Below, piece after piece: positions 37,239 to 45,723 of a stretch of DNA of 64,000 nucleotides. The notes under the pieces were generated by a model. The model was not told the origin of the DNA. It was given only the letters and a program-made list of their open reading frames with translations, and ran no database searches. The stretch lies in the NCBI RefSeq assembly GCF_009766085.1, contig NZ_LMUF01000039.1:117546-181545 (forward strand), given 5' to 3'. Position numbers and translations under genes: made by a program. Origin of the DNA: Burkholderia sp. S171. GTDB lineage: Bacteria; Pseudomonadota; Gammaproteobacteria; Burkholderiales; Burkholderiaceae. Position 1 is the first letter of the stretch, and every line of letters starts with the position of its first letter.

Positions 37239-37931
37239 ATGGCAACCGCCGACCCGACGGTTATCAAGCAGCCGCGACGTACCGCGCTGCGCCCGGCCAC
37301 ATTGATGGAGTCGGTGTATCAGGAAGTGCTGGGCCGCCTTCAGCGCGGCCAGATTGGCCCCGATGACCGCGTGCTCGATTACGAGATCGCGGAAGAATTC
37401 GAGTGCACGCGCATGCCGGTTCGGCAGGCGTTGCTACGCCTTGTGAATGAGGGCTATCTGGTCGGCACCACGCGCGGTTTCATCACGCCTGCGCTGACCG
37501 CTGAAGATGTGCGCGAGATCTTCGAAGTGCGCCGCATGCTCGAACCGGGCGCGGCGGCAGCGGCCGCAGCGGTCCTCACCGATGAACAACTCGCCGGCAT
37601 GGGCGCGGCTTATCGCAAATGCCGCCGCGCGTTCGAGCGCAAGGACATCCGCTTGATGACCGAGGCCAATGTCGAGTTCCGCGCGATCTGGTTGGAAGGC
37701 GTGTTGAACACGCGGCTGAAAGGCACGATCCTGCGTTTCGCCGATCACACGCGCCAGGTGCGTCATGGAACCATGACGAAGCCGGGCACGATGAAGCTGA
37801 TTGTCGACGGCATGCAGGTGCTGCTGAAAGGCTTCGTGGATCGCGATGCCATGACGGTGCGCTCGGCGACCCAGGGTTTTATCGATGACGCCGAGCAGCA
37901 GTATTTTCTCAACAGTGACGATGCAGTCTGA
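37239..37931 (+). CDS. GntR-family regulator, FCD subfamily
   Basis: The start is at ATG 37239 after CGGAGAACACC, giving 230 residues. The winged helix spans residues 24-85 (YEIAEEFECTRMPVRQALLRLVNEGYL), and the FCD effector domain follows (VREIFEVRRMLEPGAA, then His-bearing FADHTRQVRHG). FCD proteins usually repress from short palindromes and release on binding an organic acid. It is the only FCD repressor in the island and the best local candidate for the five CTGAATTCAG-type sites, although none lies at its own promoter. Confidence 0.9.
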   Translation: MATADPTVIKQPRRTALRPATLMESVYQEVLGRLQRGQIGPDDRVLDYEIAEEFECTRMPVRQALLRLVNEGYLVGTTRGFITPALTAEDVREIFEVRRMLEPGAAAAAAAVLTDEQLAGMGAAYRKCRRAFERKDIRLMTEANVEFRAIWLEGVLNTRLKGTILRFADHTRQVRHGTMTKPGTMKLIVDGMQVLLKGFVDRDAMTVRSATQGFIDDAEQQYFLNSDDAV

Positions 37932-37943
37932 CGCGTCCACGCG

Positions 37944-39110
37944 ATGAACGACTTCGGGGGCGTGTCGATCGTGGCCGCGGTCGAAGTGCCGTACACGCGT
38001 CATGCGCCGGCCGGCACGACTACAGCGGGTTTGCTCGCTCAGGCCTTGAAGGCCGCGCTGTCGCAGGCTGAATTGTCGACGAATGAAGTCGATGGTCTCG
38101 GCGTTGCGTCGTTCACCTTGCCGCCGGATCACGCGATTGACTTCGCGTGGCGCGCCGGTTTGCGTGTGGGCTGGTGCATGGACGACTGTCACGGCGGCGC
38201 GAGCGGGATCAACCTGCTGCAGCATGCCGCGCGTGCCATTCAGGCTGGTGACGCAAGCGTGATCGTCCTGGTCAGCGGGGACCATTTCGAGGCGGCGGAT
38301 TTCACGTCGCTGGTCGAGAATTACAACGTGACTACGCGAACGCATCTTCGGCCATTGAACACGGGCGGCCCGAATCCCCTGTTCGCGATGCTCACGCAAC
38401 GCCAGATGCGCGCCGCGCAATTGACGCGCGAGGATTACGCGGCGCTGTGCATCGCGCAACGCGAGTGGGCGTCGATGAATCCGCTAGCCGTCTATCGTGA
38501 GCCATTGACGCTCGATGCGTATCTGGCCGCGCCGCTTGTAGCTGAACCGCTATGCCGCTTCGATTGCGTGCCGGTGGTGTCGGGGGCAAATGCGATTGTG
38601 TTGACTTCATCGACGCATCGTTGTGCTGAGCGTTCGCCGGTTCGCATACGGGCGCTGCGTGCATCGTATAACGTCGATCATCAGCATGGCGACGGGCTTG
38701 TCACGGGGCTTGCGGGCATTCGCGATTCCCTCTGGCGCGACGCGAACCTTCAGCCTGCCGACATGAACCTCGTCTCGGTCTATGACGACTATCCTTCGAT
38801 GATTCTCGCGCAACTCAGCGACCTCGGGTTCGCGGATAACCAGCCCAACTTGCACGCGTTTATCCACGACCGCATTGCGTCACGCCGCTTGCCTGTGAAT
38901 ACGTCGGGCGGGCAATTGTCGGCGGGACAAGCGGGTGCGGCGGCGGGCATGCATGGACTTGTCGAAGCGATCACTCAGTTGCGTCATGAGGCCGGTGCGC
39001 GCCAGGTGGACGACGCGCGTTTCGCGGCGGTGAGCGGATACGGCATGGTGCAGTATCGATACGGCATGTGCGCGAATGCCGTCGTGCTCGAACGGGGAGT
39101 TGGGCAATGA
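37944..39110 (+). CDS. Thiolase-superfamily protein with altered active site
   Basis: A 388-residue protein of the SCP2-thiolase/Ltp2 type (AVEVPYTRHAPAGTT; ISHGGASG-like DCHGGASGINLLQHA; final SGYGMVQYRYGMCANAVVLERG). The classical His of GHPxGATG is missing: the segment reads SGGQLSAGQAGAAAG. It is followed at once by a DUF35 protein, the arrangement of Ltp2-ChsH2 steroid side-chain aldolases, so C-C bond cleavage of an acyl-CoA thioester without standard thiolysis is plausible. It starts 12 nt after the GntR stop. Confidence 0.8.
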   Translation: MNDFGGVSIVAAVEVPYTRHAPAGTTTAGLLAQALKAALSQAELSTNEVDGLGVASFTLPPDHAIDFAWRAGLRVGWCMDDCHGGASGINLLQHAARAIQAGDASVIVLVSGDHFEAADFTSLVENYNVTTRTHLRPLNTGGPNPLFAMLTQRQMRAAQLTREDYAALCIAQREWASMNPLAVYREPLTLDAYLAAPLVAEPLCRFDCVPVVSGANAIVLTSSTHRCAERSPVRIRALRASYNVDHQHGDGLVTGLAGIRDSLWRDANLQPADMNLVSVYDDYPSMILAQLSDLGFADNQPNLHAFIHDRIASRRLPVNTSGGQLSAGQAGAAAGMHGLVEAITQLRHEAGARQVDDARFAAVSGYGMVQYRYGMCANAVVLERGVGQ

Positions 39111-39403
39111 AAGTCTTTGCTTGCGTAGCGTGCGCGCAGGTCGATTTTCCCCGGCGCTTGCTCTGTCCGTCGTGCGGGCGCGATGAATTTGTTGAGGTGG
39201 ATGCGTGCAAAGGGTGCGTTGAAGACGTCACTACGTTGCATCATCGGGCGGGGAAGGCGGGCGGCGATATTGCTTACATTGCGACGGTGCTGACTCAAGC
39301 CGGGCCGCGCGTGATTGCGCGACTTGAGCGCTTGCTTGCACCGGGCGCCGTCGTCTCGCTTCGCCTCGAAAGCGACGGCGCCATTGCTGGTTTCAGCGGC
39401 TAA
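39107..39403 (+). CDS. DUF35 zinc-ribbon/OB-fold partner of the thiolase-like protein
   Basis: A 98-residue protein; ATG 39107 overlaps the preceding stop. A zinc ribbon is formed by CVAC near residue 5 and CPSC near residue 20, followed by the OB-fold acyl-CoA-binding segment (VTTLHHRAGKAG, YIATVLTQAGPRVIARLE). DUF35 subunits stabilise or complete thiolase-like enzymes. Translational coupling implies a complex. Its stop overlaps that of the convergent ligase. Confidence 0.87.
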   Translation: MKVFACVACAQVDFPRRLLCPSCGRDEFVEVDACKGCVEDVTTLHHRAGKAGGDIAYIATVLTQAGPRVIARLERLLAPGAVVSLRLESDGAIAGFSG

Positions 39404-41010
39404 CTCACCCGCTTCTTGAACGCCCGCAAGTCAAAGCATTCCGGCGCGTTCAACGGGTCCGCGCCGAACGCGGCAAGCTGCGTCTTCTGCACCTTGTTCG
39501 TCGATGTCACCGGCAATGCGTCCACGAACGCAACGTATCCTGGCGCCTTGTAATAGGCGAGCCGCTCCAGGCACCACGCCTGCAACGCACGTGCGGTGGC
39601 TTCACTACGCACCGTTCCCGGCGACACGATCACGCAGGCCATCACTTCTTCATCGCGCAGGGAATCGGGCGCTGCAATCACTGCTGTCTGACGCACATCG
39701 GGATGATCGAGCAGGCACGCTTCAACCTCCAGCGCCGCAATATTTTCCCCCGATCGACGGATGATGTTCTTCTGCCTGTCGACGAAATGAAGACTGCCGT
39801 CGTCGCCGCGACGCACGATATCGCCGGTATGGAACCAGTCGTGTTGCCATGCAGCTTCCGTTGCGGCATCGTCTTTCAGATAACCGCGGAAAAACCCGAG
39901 ACGCGGATCGGGTCCCTCACGTCGCACCAGCATGTGGCCCGGCACACCGCTCGCGACCTCGTTGTATTCGGCATCCACGAGCTTCACTTCCATGCCCGAA
40001 CGCGGCTGGCCGAAACATCGCGCGCCTGCGTGACGCGGTTCGCGACTCGACGCAATCACCACGGCGCCGCCCGTCTCGGTCATGGCCCATCCTTCAATAA
40101 GCGGAAAACCGAAACGCTGTTCGAACACCCGTTGATGTTTCGGATCGACGTTCGCACCATAGCCGAATCGAACCGAATGCCCGACGGGTTTATCGATGTC
40201 CATGCCTAGCAAAATCGCAGGCATGACGCCGAGATAATGGACGATGGTCGCGCCGCTTTCTGCCACATCCGCCCACCAGCTTCGCGGATGAAACCGGTCG
40301 AGCTGGACCACGCAGCCGGCGGACAACACCATGGCCATGGTGGAGCAGGCGAGCGCATTCATGTGGAATAGCGGCAGCGGAGTGATCAGCCGTTCGACAC
40401 CCGGACGGACTTCGCACAAGCCGCCCTCCGTGATGTAAATCTCGGCAATGGACAAGAAATAGCGGTTGTCGAGGATGCAGCCTTTGGGTTTTCCCGTGGT
40501 TCCTGACGTGTAAAGAATCGCGCATTCATCGTCTATGGACGGTATGGCCGACGTGCCGCCAGCGCTTCCGATCCTCGGCAGCGTGGAGGCGTTCGCATCG
40601 GCTACGGGCACTTTGTCCTGGAGTGCGGCATGCAGAAGCGGCTGCGTTGTATCGATCCCAACCGCCAGCACGATCTCGCTGTGTTCAGCCACATACGCTA
40701 TTTCATGCGGGCGCGAATCCGCGTTGAGCGGAACCACGCTGATGCCGAGTGCATTGAGCGCGAAGAAATGAAAGAAAAATTCTGGCCGGTTCTCAAGCAG
40801 TAACGCCACGCGCATGCTCGCGCGATAACCCGCATCTCGGTAGCGCTCGATCTGCTCATCGATTCGCACCAGCGTTTCGCCGTATTTCAACGTGAGCGGT
40901 TCGGGTGTTGCGTAATGCTTGCGAGCGGAGGCGGGAATATGCAGAAAATCGTTGTCAGGATACTGAAGCGCGGTTTGCTTGAACGCGAGATAAGGCGAGG
41001 TCGATGTCAT
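39400..41010 (-). CDS. AMP-forming acyl-CoA synthetase
   Basis: The start is taken at ATG 41010 (MTSTSPYLAF), giving 536 residues; the upstream 31 codons look non-coding. The P-loop is ILYTSGTTGKPKG, the adenine motif EGWAMTETGG, the hinge DRQKNIIRRSGENIAALEVE and the catalytic Lys TSTNKVQKT. It would activate a carboxylic acid (aryl-acetate or related) as its CoA thioester, supplying the thiolase-like/DUF35 pair that converges on it. The substrate is not readable. Confidence 0.9.
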   Translation of the reverse strand: MTSTSPYLAFKQTALQYPDNDFLHIPASARKHYATPEPLTLKYGETLVRIDEQIERYRDAGYRASMRVALLLENRPEFFFHFFALNALGISVVPLNADSRPHEIAYVAEHSEIVLAVGIDTTQPLLHAALQDKVPVADANASTLPRIGSAGGTSAIPSIDDECAILYTSGTTGKPKGCILDNRYFLSIAEIYITEGGLCEVRPGVERLITPLPLFHMNALACSTMAMVLSAGCVVQLDRFHPRSWWADVAESGATIVHYLGVMPAILLGMDIDKPVGHSVRFGYGANVDPKHQRVFEQRFGFPLIEGWAMTETGGAVVIASSREPRHAGARCFGQPRSGMEVKLVDAEYNEVASGVPGHMLVRREGPDPRLGFFRGYLKDDAATEAAWQHDWFHTGDIVRRGDDGSLHFVDRQKNIIRRSGENIAALEVEACLLDHPDVRQTAVIAAPDSLRDEEVMACVIVSPGTVRSEATARALQAWCLERLAYYKAPGYVAFVDALPVTSTNKVQKTQLAAFGADPLNAPECFDLRAFKKRVS

Positions 41011-41143
41011 AAGGCGAGAGTGAGGTAACGCGTTCGGACGAGCGCTTCCCGAACGAGCGAGTGACGCCCGTTCAGGCAAAAGCGCTGTACTCGGATAAAC
41101 CAAATAGCTTCAGATAACTCAAATCACTTCAATCACGAACAAG

Positions 41144-42250
41144 TCAGTCGATGTCGTTGCGCAAACCCGCTTCGCGCATCAGGGGCATGACTTGCTCGCA
41201 GAAAAAGGGCAGTTCATCGGCGTAATTCACGAAGGTCAGCGCGGCGCCCGCGAACCCGCTTTCGTGAATCTTGATGAGTTCATCGACTACATGAACCGGG
41301 GTGCCGACCAACGGGAAACTCCCGGTCCCGGCTGCAAAACGCTGCCGATACTCAGTGAACGCGCGGTCGTCGTGACTGTTGCTGAAGCCCTTCTTCTGCT
41401 TCATGTGATAGTCGAGCGCGGCTTCGTCGGTATATTCCACGGAATAGCGATGGTAGTAATCCTGCGCCTCTTGCGCAGTCTCGCGGCATACCACATGCGC
41501 CACCGTGTACACGCCTATATCGCGTCCTGCTGCTTGTCCACGCCCACGGATATCCGCGACATGTTCTCGGCCTGCGTCGAGTTCCGAAAACGTGGTGAAG
41601 AGGTAATCGCAATACTGTGCCGCGAAGTCGCGGCCCGGCGCACCGAACGCAGCGTTCATCGTGACCGGACGAGGCTTCTGCAACGGCACGGGCCGTGAAA
41701 TAGCGCCCTTCAAGTGATAGAACTCGCCCTCGAAATCAAAGGGCTCGGCCGACGTGTAGAGCTTCATCAGAATCTCGGACCATTCCGCTGCCTGCTTGTA
41801 GGCCTCCGGATTCAGCTTCACGCCGAACATGTCGAACTCATCCGGGTTCCATCCACACACGATGTTCAGGCCCACGCGGCCGTGACTGATGTGGTCGATG
41901 GTTGCCAGCGCCTTTGCCGCATAAAGCGGGTGCACGAGCGGCACGTGAACCGTCGAAAACAACGCAATGCGACGCGTCACTGCGGCAAGCGCCGCGGCGA
42001 ACGTGAAGGTCTCGAACGACCACTCGCGAACATGCGTGGTGCCGTTGAAACCACGCCATCGCGCGATGGGCAGGAAGAAGTCCATACCGCCTTCATCGGC
42101 CGCGATGGCGGCGCGCTGCACGTCGTCCCACGTCGCGCGCCATTGCTCGGGCACGGTGGTGAACGAGAGGCCACGATCCGCGTTGGCTGCAAAGACGCCG
42201 AGCTTGAACGCGTGAGCGAGCCGCATTGGATTCGCGGTGAGTTCGGTCAA
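41144..42250 (-). CDS. RutA/SfnG-like flavin-dependent monooxygenase (luciferase-like fold)
   Basis: A 368-residue protein starting at TTG 42250, which has AAGGAG 6 nt upstream. It keeps the luciferase-like barrel core (FKLGVFAAN, WRGFNGTTHVREWSFETFTFAAALAAVTRRI, SHGRVGLNIVCGW). The layout closely follows RutA, which opens the uracil ring at an amide C-N bond, and the sulfone monooxygenases. It needs reduced FMN, probably from the HpaC-like reductase at 28085. An operator copy lies 40 nt upstream. An indole-derived lactam or amide substrate is a hypothesis. Confidence 0.85.
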   Translation of the reverse strand: MTELTANPMRLAHAFKLGVFAANADRGLSFTTVPEQWRATWDDVQRAAIAADEGGMDFFLPIARWRGFNGTTHVREWSFETFTFAAALAAVTRRIALFSTVHVPLVHPLYAAKALATIDHISHGRVGLNIVCGWNPDEFDMFGVKLNPEAYKQAAEWSEILMKLYTSAEPFDFEGEFYHLKGAISRPVPLQKPRPVTMNAAFGAPGRDFAAQYCDYLFTTFSELDAGREHVADIRGRGQAAGRDIGVYTVAHVVCRETAQEAQDYYHRYSVEYTDEAALDYHMKQKKGFSNSHDDRAFTEYRQRFAAGTGSFPLVGTPVHVVDELIKIHESGFAGAALTFVNYADELPFFCEQVMPLMREAGLRNDID

Positions 42251-42289
42251 GACGTGCTCCTTAAGATCGAAGACGATTATTGAAGAATA

Positions 42290-42315
42290 CTGAATTCAGA
42301 AAATTCGCGTGTCAA
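42290..42315 (-). promoter_or_regulatory. Operator copy and -35 for the RutA-like gene
   Basis: CTGAATTCAG at 42290-42299. On the minus strand TTGACA lies at 42315-42310 and a possible -10 TATTCT at 42289-42284, with a 20-nt spacer that contains the operator. The layout differs from the four plus-strand copies, where the operator overlaps the -10. Confidence 0.6.
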
Positions 42316-42684
42316 GGACCGCGTGCAATGCGTTGTGCTTGTGCGAAAACCGATCGTCGTGGGGCACGCACGCTGCAAGAAAAGTTCGCCGCGGTGCAGC
42401 GATGTTTGTCGGTGTCCTTTCCTCGCATCAAAACCGGTCATGTCAGTCAGGGTAGCAAGGACGCGTGGTCTCAACAAGCGCGGTTTGAACGCGAAAGTGC
42501 CTTGAGCGCAGTGCTTCCGTCGAATCTACGCCACAATCGCGTCGCCTCGGCCGCTAATAAATGCCGCGTCCCTCATGTTCCGTTTCATACGGATTATGTC
42601 GCGAGGCGCGAACAACCTCGCTCTATCGACTGAGCATCTCAGCCCTTCTCGAACCTTCGCCCGAAAAACAATTTTGGCAAGTTC
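42316..42684. other. Gene-free stretch between two operator-bearing promoters
   Basis: This region separates the RutA-like gene (minus) from the porin (plus). A 117-codon plus frame (42280-42633) starts inside the operator, has no ribosome site and a basic composition, and is not called. No terminator or RNA gene is evident. Confidence 0.35.
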
Positions 42685-42721
42685 TTGACGTCCAATTTTT
42701 ACTGAAATAATCTGAATTCAG
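42685..42721 (+). promoter_or_regulatory. Promoter with overlapping palindromic operator, upstream of the porin
   Basis: -35 TTGACG (42685-42690), 17 nt, -10 TAATCT (42708-42713), CTGAATTCAG at 42712-42721. The block from TTGACG to GAATGT is almost identical to 30887-30928. The porin start is about 180 nt downstream, leaving a long leader. Confidence 0.82.
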
Positions 42722-42899
42722 AATGTTGATGACAGCACAAAACATTCACGCGCATTGACGCTGCCTTCCGTGGGATCCGCGCAGGGATCTGCGTGGCGCG
42801 GCGAGTTCTACCCGAAGTCCGAAGTGTGACGTCACTAACAAACGAAATCGCGACATCAAGAAATCTCGTCATCCACCCATGATCTTTAACGGAACCCAA

Positions 42900-44021
42900 G
42901 TGAAAACTCCTCTTATTGCTGCATCGCTCGCCGCGTTGTGCGCGAGCAGCTCTGTGTACGCTCAAAGCAGCGTGACGCTGTACGGGATCATTGACGAAGG
43001 TTTGACCTTCTCGAACAATCAGCTTGGCAACAAGTCGTATCAGATGCAAAGCGGTATTTCGCAGGGCAGCCGTTGGGGGCTTCAAGGTGCTGAGGATCTG
43101 GGGGGCGGCTTGTCGGCGATCTTCCGGCTTGAGAACGGATTCGACATCAACTCAGGCAAGCTGCTGCAGCAGGGCCGCGAATTCGGCCGTGCCGCTTACG
43201 TGGGTTTGTCGAGCAAGACGTTGGGAACGGTCACGCTCGGCCGTCAGAACGAAATGATGGGCGACTACGTGGGCCTGTACACCGCCAACGGCAACTGGGG
43301 CATCCTGTTCCCGCACCCGGGCGATCTGGACAACACCGGCATCGACTTTCGTATCAACAATGCTGTCCGATACACCTCGCCAGTCATCTCGGGCATCCAG
43401 GCCTCGGCGTTGTACGGATTCGGGAACGTGGCCGGCGCGACCAACCGCGACGCGGTCAAGTCGGTCGGCGTGAAATACGCGGGCGGCCCGGTCGCATTGG
43501 CGGCGGCGTACACATCGATCGATCATCCGGCCGAAGCCGTGCCCGAAGGCGTGTGGACGGCGACCAACGCGGTCGATGGCAACTATGGGCTGGCTGCGTC
43601 GAAGTACCAGTCGTTCGGTATCAGCGGACAGTACTCGTTCGGCAACGCAAAAATCAGCGCCGACTATACGAACACGAAATTCCTCGGATTGGACCCAACA
43701 GTCGGCGCCAACATCAGCGGCCATGTGTCGTTTAATATCTTTGAAGTCGTGGCGAGCTACTACGTGACGCCGTCGCTGCAGCTCGGCACCGGATACAGCT
43801 ATACGGAAGGTCAGGTCTCGGCGACGTCGAAGAAGCCGAAGTATCACAACGTGGATGCCATCGTGGACTACTTCCTCTCGAAACGTACCGATACCTACTT
43901 GCAGGCCACGTACATGCACGCTGCGGGTGACGCCCAATACGCCGATCTCGCGCCGGTTTTGCAGCGGTCGAGCACGCCCAACCAGATTGAAGTGCGATTG
44001 GGGCTGCGCCATCGTTTCTGA
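42900..44021 (+). CDS. Gram-negative general porin (OmpC/Omp38 type)
   Basis: The start is placed at GTG 42900, which has CGGAA upstream and begins a clean signal peptide (KTPLIAASLAALCASSSVYAQ); ATG 42879 would add seven residues ahead of it. The mature protein has the Burkholderia porin pattern: SSVTLYGIIDEGLTF at the N-terminus, GSRWGLQGAEDLGGGLSAIF, TLGRQNE, and a C-terminal LGLRHRF ending in Phe for barrel assembly. It would admit the pathway substrate into the periplasm, ahead of the binding protein at 44126. Confidence 0.92.
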   Translation: MKTPLIAASLAALCASSSVYAQSSVTLYGIIDEGLTFSNNQLGNKSYQMQSGISQGSRWGLQGAEDLGGGLSAIFRLENGFDINSGKLLQQGREFGRAAYVGLSSKTLGTVTLGRQNEMMGDYVGLYTANGNWGILFPHPGDLDNTGIDFRINNAVRYTSPVISGIQASALYGFGNVAGATNRDAVKSVGVKYAGGPVALAAAYTSIDHPAEAVPEGVWTATNAVDGNYGLAASKYQSFGISGQYSFGNAKISADYTNTKFLGLDPTVGANISGHVSFNIFEVVASYYVTPSLQLGTGYSYTEGQVSATSKKPKYHNVDAIVDYFLSKRTDTYLQATYMHAAGDAQYADLAPVLQRSSTPNQIEVRLGLRHRF

Positions 44022-44125
44022 CCGTCAATAATTCATCTTCACGCGTGCTGCGAATCAAGTTGGTCAGGTCGCGGCACGCTTTCGTGCATCTTCATCCGGC
44101 GGGATGCCGGGACACAGGAGTACCG

Positions 44126-45679
44126 ATGGACAGTTTCGAGATCGATGCGAAGCGCAGGCAATTGTTGTTGGGCTCGCTGGCCGCAGGGGCAGGCCTGATA
44201 GTGCCGTGGGACTTCGCGCGCGCGCAGGGCTCGGCAAGCGATGAGGTATTGAACATTGCGTACATCTCCGATGTGCCAACCTGGGACCCGACGGCAATCA
44301 CGGTGCCGCAGGCGCAATCCATCTATGAGACCGTCTTCGATTCCCCGTTGCGCTACTCGCCCAATCTGAAACTGGAAGCGCGCCAGATCACGGCGTGGAA
44401 GTGGCAGGACAAGACCGACCAGCGGCTCGAAGTCACCTTGCGTGACGACATCCTGTTCCACGACGGCTCGAAACTCACGACCGTCGACCTGAAATACAGT
44501 CTTCACGATCGACCCTCCGCTGACAAGAAGCTGGCGGTCGGCGGCATGTTCCAGACGCTGAAGGACGTCGAGATCATTTCGCCTACGCGCGCTGTGCTGG
44601 TGTATGCCAAACCGACGCCGGCCGCGCCGATCTATCTCGCGTTCCTGGCGGGTTACATCGTGCCGAAGGCGTACATGGAGAAAGTCGGCACCGACGGCTT
44701 CCTGGCGAAGCCGATCGGCGCCGGACCCTACAAGCTGGTCGACTATCAGCGCGGTTCGCGCATCGTGCTCGAAGCCTTCGATAAATACTGGGGCGGTGTT
44801 CCGGCCATCAAGAACGTCACGTTCCAGATCACGACGGAACCGTCGGCGCGGGTAGCCGCAGTCGAGTCCGGCCGCGCGGGCGTGGCTGTGCAGATTCCAT
44901 TGCGCGAGGCGCAGCGCCTGGCGAAGACGCCGGGCATCACGACGAAGATCTATCCGTACAGCGAGATCTACATGCTGCGCATGCCGAACTACGTCAAGCC
45001 GTTCGATGACGAAAACGTGCGCGCAGCCATGCATTACTCAATCGATACCGCCGCGCTGTCCAAAGCGTTCTACGGCGGCGCAGCCGTGCCGTTGTCAGTC
45101 ACGGCCACGCCCGGTTCGCCGGCGGACGTGCCCGGTTTCAAGATCGGCTTTGATCCGCAACGCGCAATCGCGGCGCTCGCGAAGTCGGGGTACGGCCCGA
45201 ACAAACCGGTGAAGGTGCCGTTCCTCACGACCAACGGCACGTTCCCGAGCGACTACGACATGGCGCGCGCGATCGCCGGTATGTGGCAACGCGTGGGCAT
45301 CCAGGCCGACCTCACGCAAACCACCATGGCGAAGGTTATTGGCGAGATCCAGGCGACCAAGATGAGCGGCGTGCTGCTCTATAGCTGGGCCAATTCGACC
45401 GGCGACCCCGAGAACTACACGGGCCGCATTCTCGATCCGCGCCTGCGGTTTTCTGCGTGGAAAGATGACGCGCTGGCGCCACGCGTCGAAGCGCTAATGA
45501 CCGAGGTCGATGAAGAAAAGCGCATGGCGGGGTATCGCGCGCTGAGTCAGGAGGCGTCGGAGAAATCGTGGGTCGTGCCCTTGCTGCAGGCGGTGACCAC
45601 GATTGCGTATCGATCGAATATTGATGTGAAGACTTTCGATAGCGGCTATATCCTGCCGGTGGAATACAAGCGCAAGTAA
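44126..45679 (+). CDS. Peptide-type ABC substrate-binding protein (SBP family 5)
   Basis: The start is at ATG 44126 with AGGAG 5 nt before it, giving 517 residues. The N-terminus AKRRQLLLGSLAAGAGL has twin Arg and a hydrophobic run, resembling a Tat signal. The family 5 fold is clear (LNIAYISDVPTWDPT, LRDDILFHDGSKLTTVDLKYSL, GAGPYKLVDYQRGSRIVLEAF). It is the missing binding protein for the permeases and ATPase at 33222-37107, 7 kb away. Such proteins bind peptides, glycosides, opines or aromatic conjugates. Confidence 0.9.
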   Translation: MDSFEIDAKRRQLLLGSLAAGAGLIVPWDFARAQGSASDEVLNIAYISDVPTWDPTAITVPQAQSIYETVFDSPLRYSPNLKLEARQITAWKWQDKTDQRLEVTLRDDILFHDGSKLTTVDLKYSLHDRPSADKKLAVGGMFQTLKDVEIISPTRAVLVYAKPTPAAPIYLAFLAGYIVPKAYMEKVGTDGFLAKPIGAGPYKLVDYQRGSRIVLEAFDKYWGGVPAIKNVTFQITTEPSARVAAVESGRAGVAVQIPLREAQRLAKTPGITTKIYPYSEIYMLRMPNYVKPFDDENVRAAMHYSIDTAALSKAFYGGAAVPLSVTATPGSPADVPGFKIGFDPQRAIAALAKSGYGPNKPVKVPFLTTNGTFPSDYDMARAIAGMWQRVGIQADLTQTTMAKVIGEIQATKMSGVLLYSWANSTGDPENYTGRILDPRLRFSAWKDDALAPRVEALMTEVDEEKRMAGYRALSQEASEKSWVVPLLQAVTTIAYRSNIDVKTFDSGYILPVEYKRK

Positions 45680-45723
45680 TGTGCGGTCTCTCGATTTGAG
45701 TCCCCTTAAACAAGGAGCATGCG

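Noticed and set aside
42280..42633. 117-codon plus-strand frame between the RutA-like gene and the porin
   Set aside because: It begins inside an operator, has no ribosome site, and the translation resembles no family.
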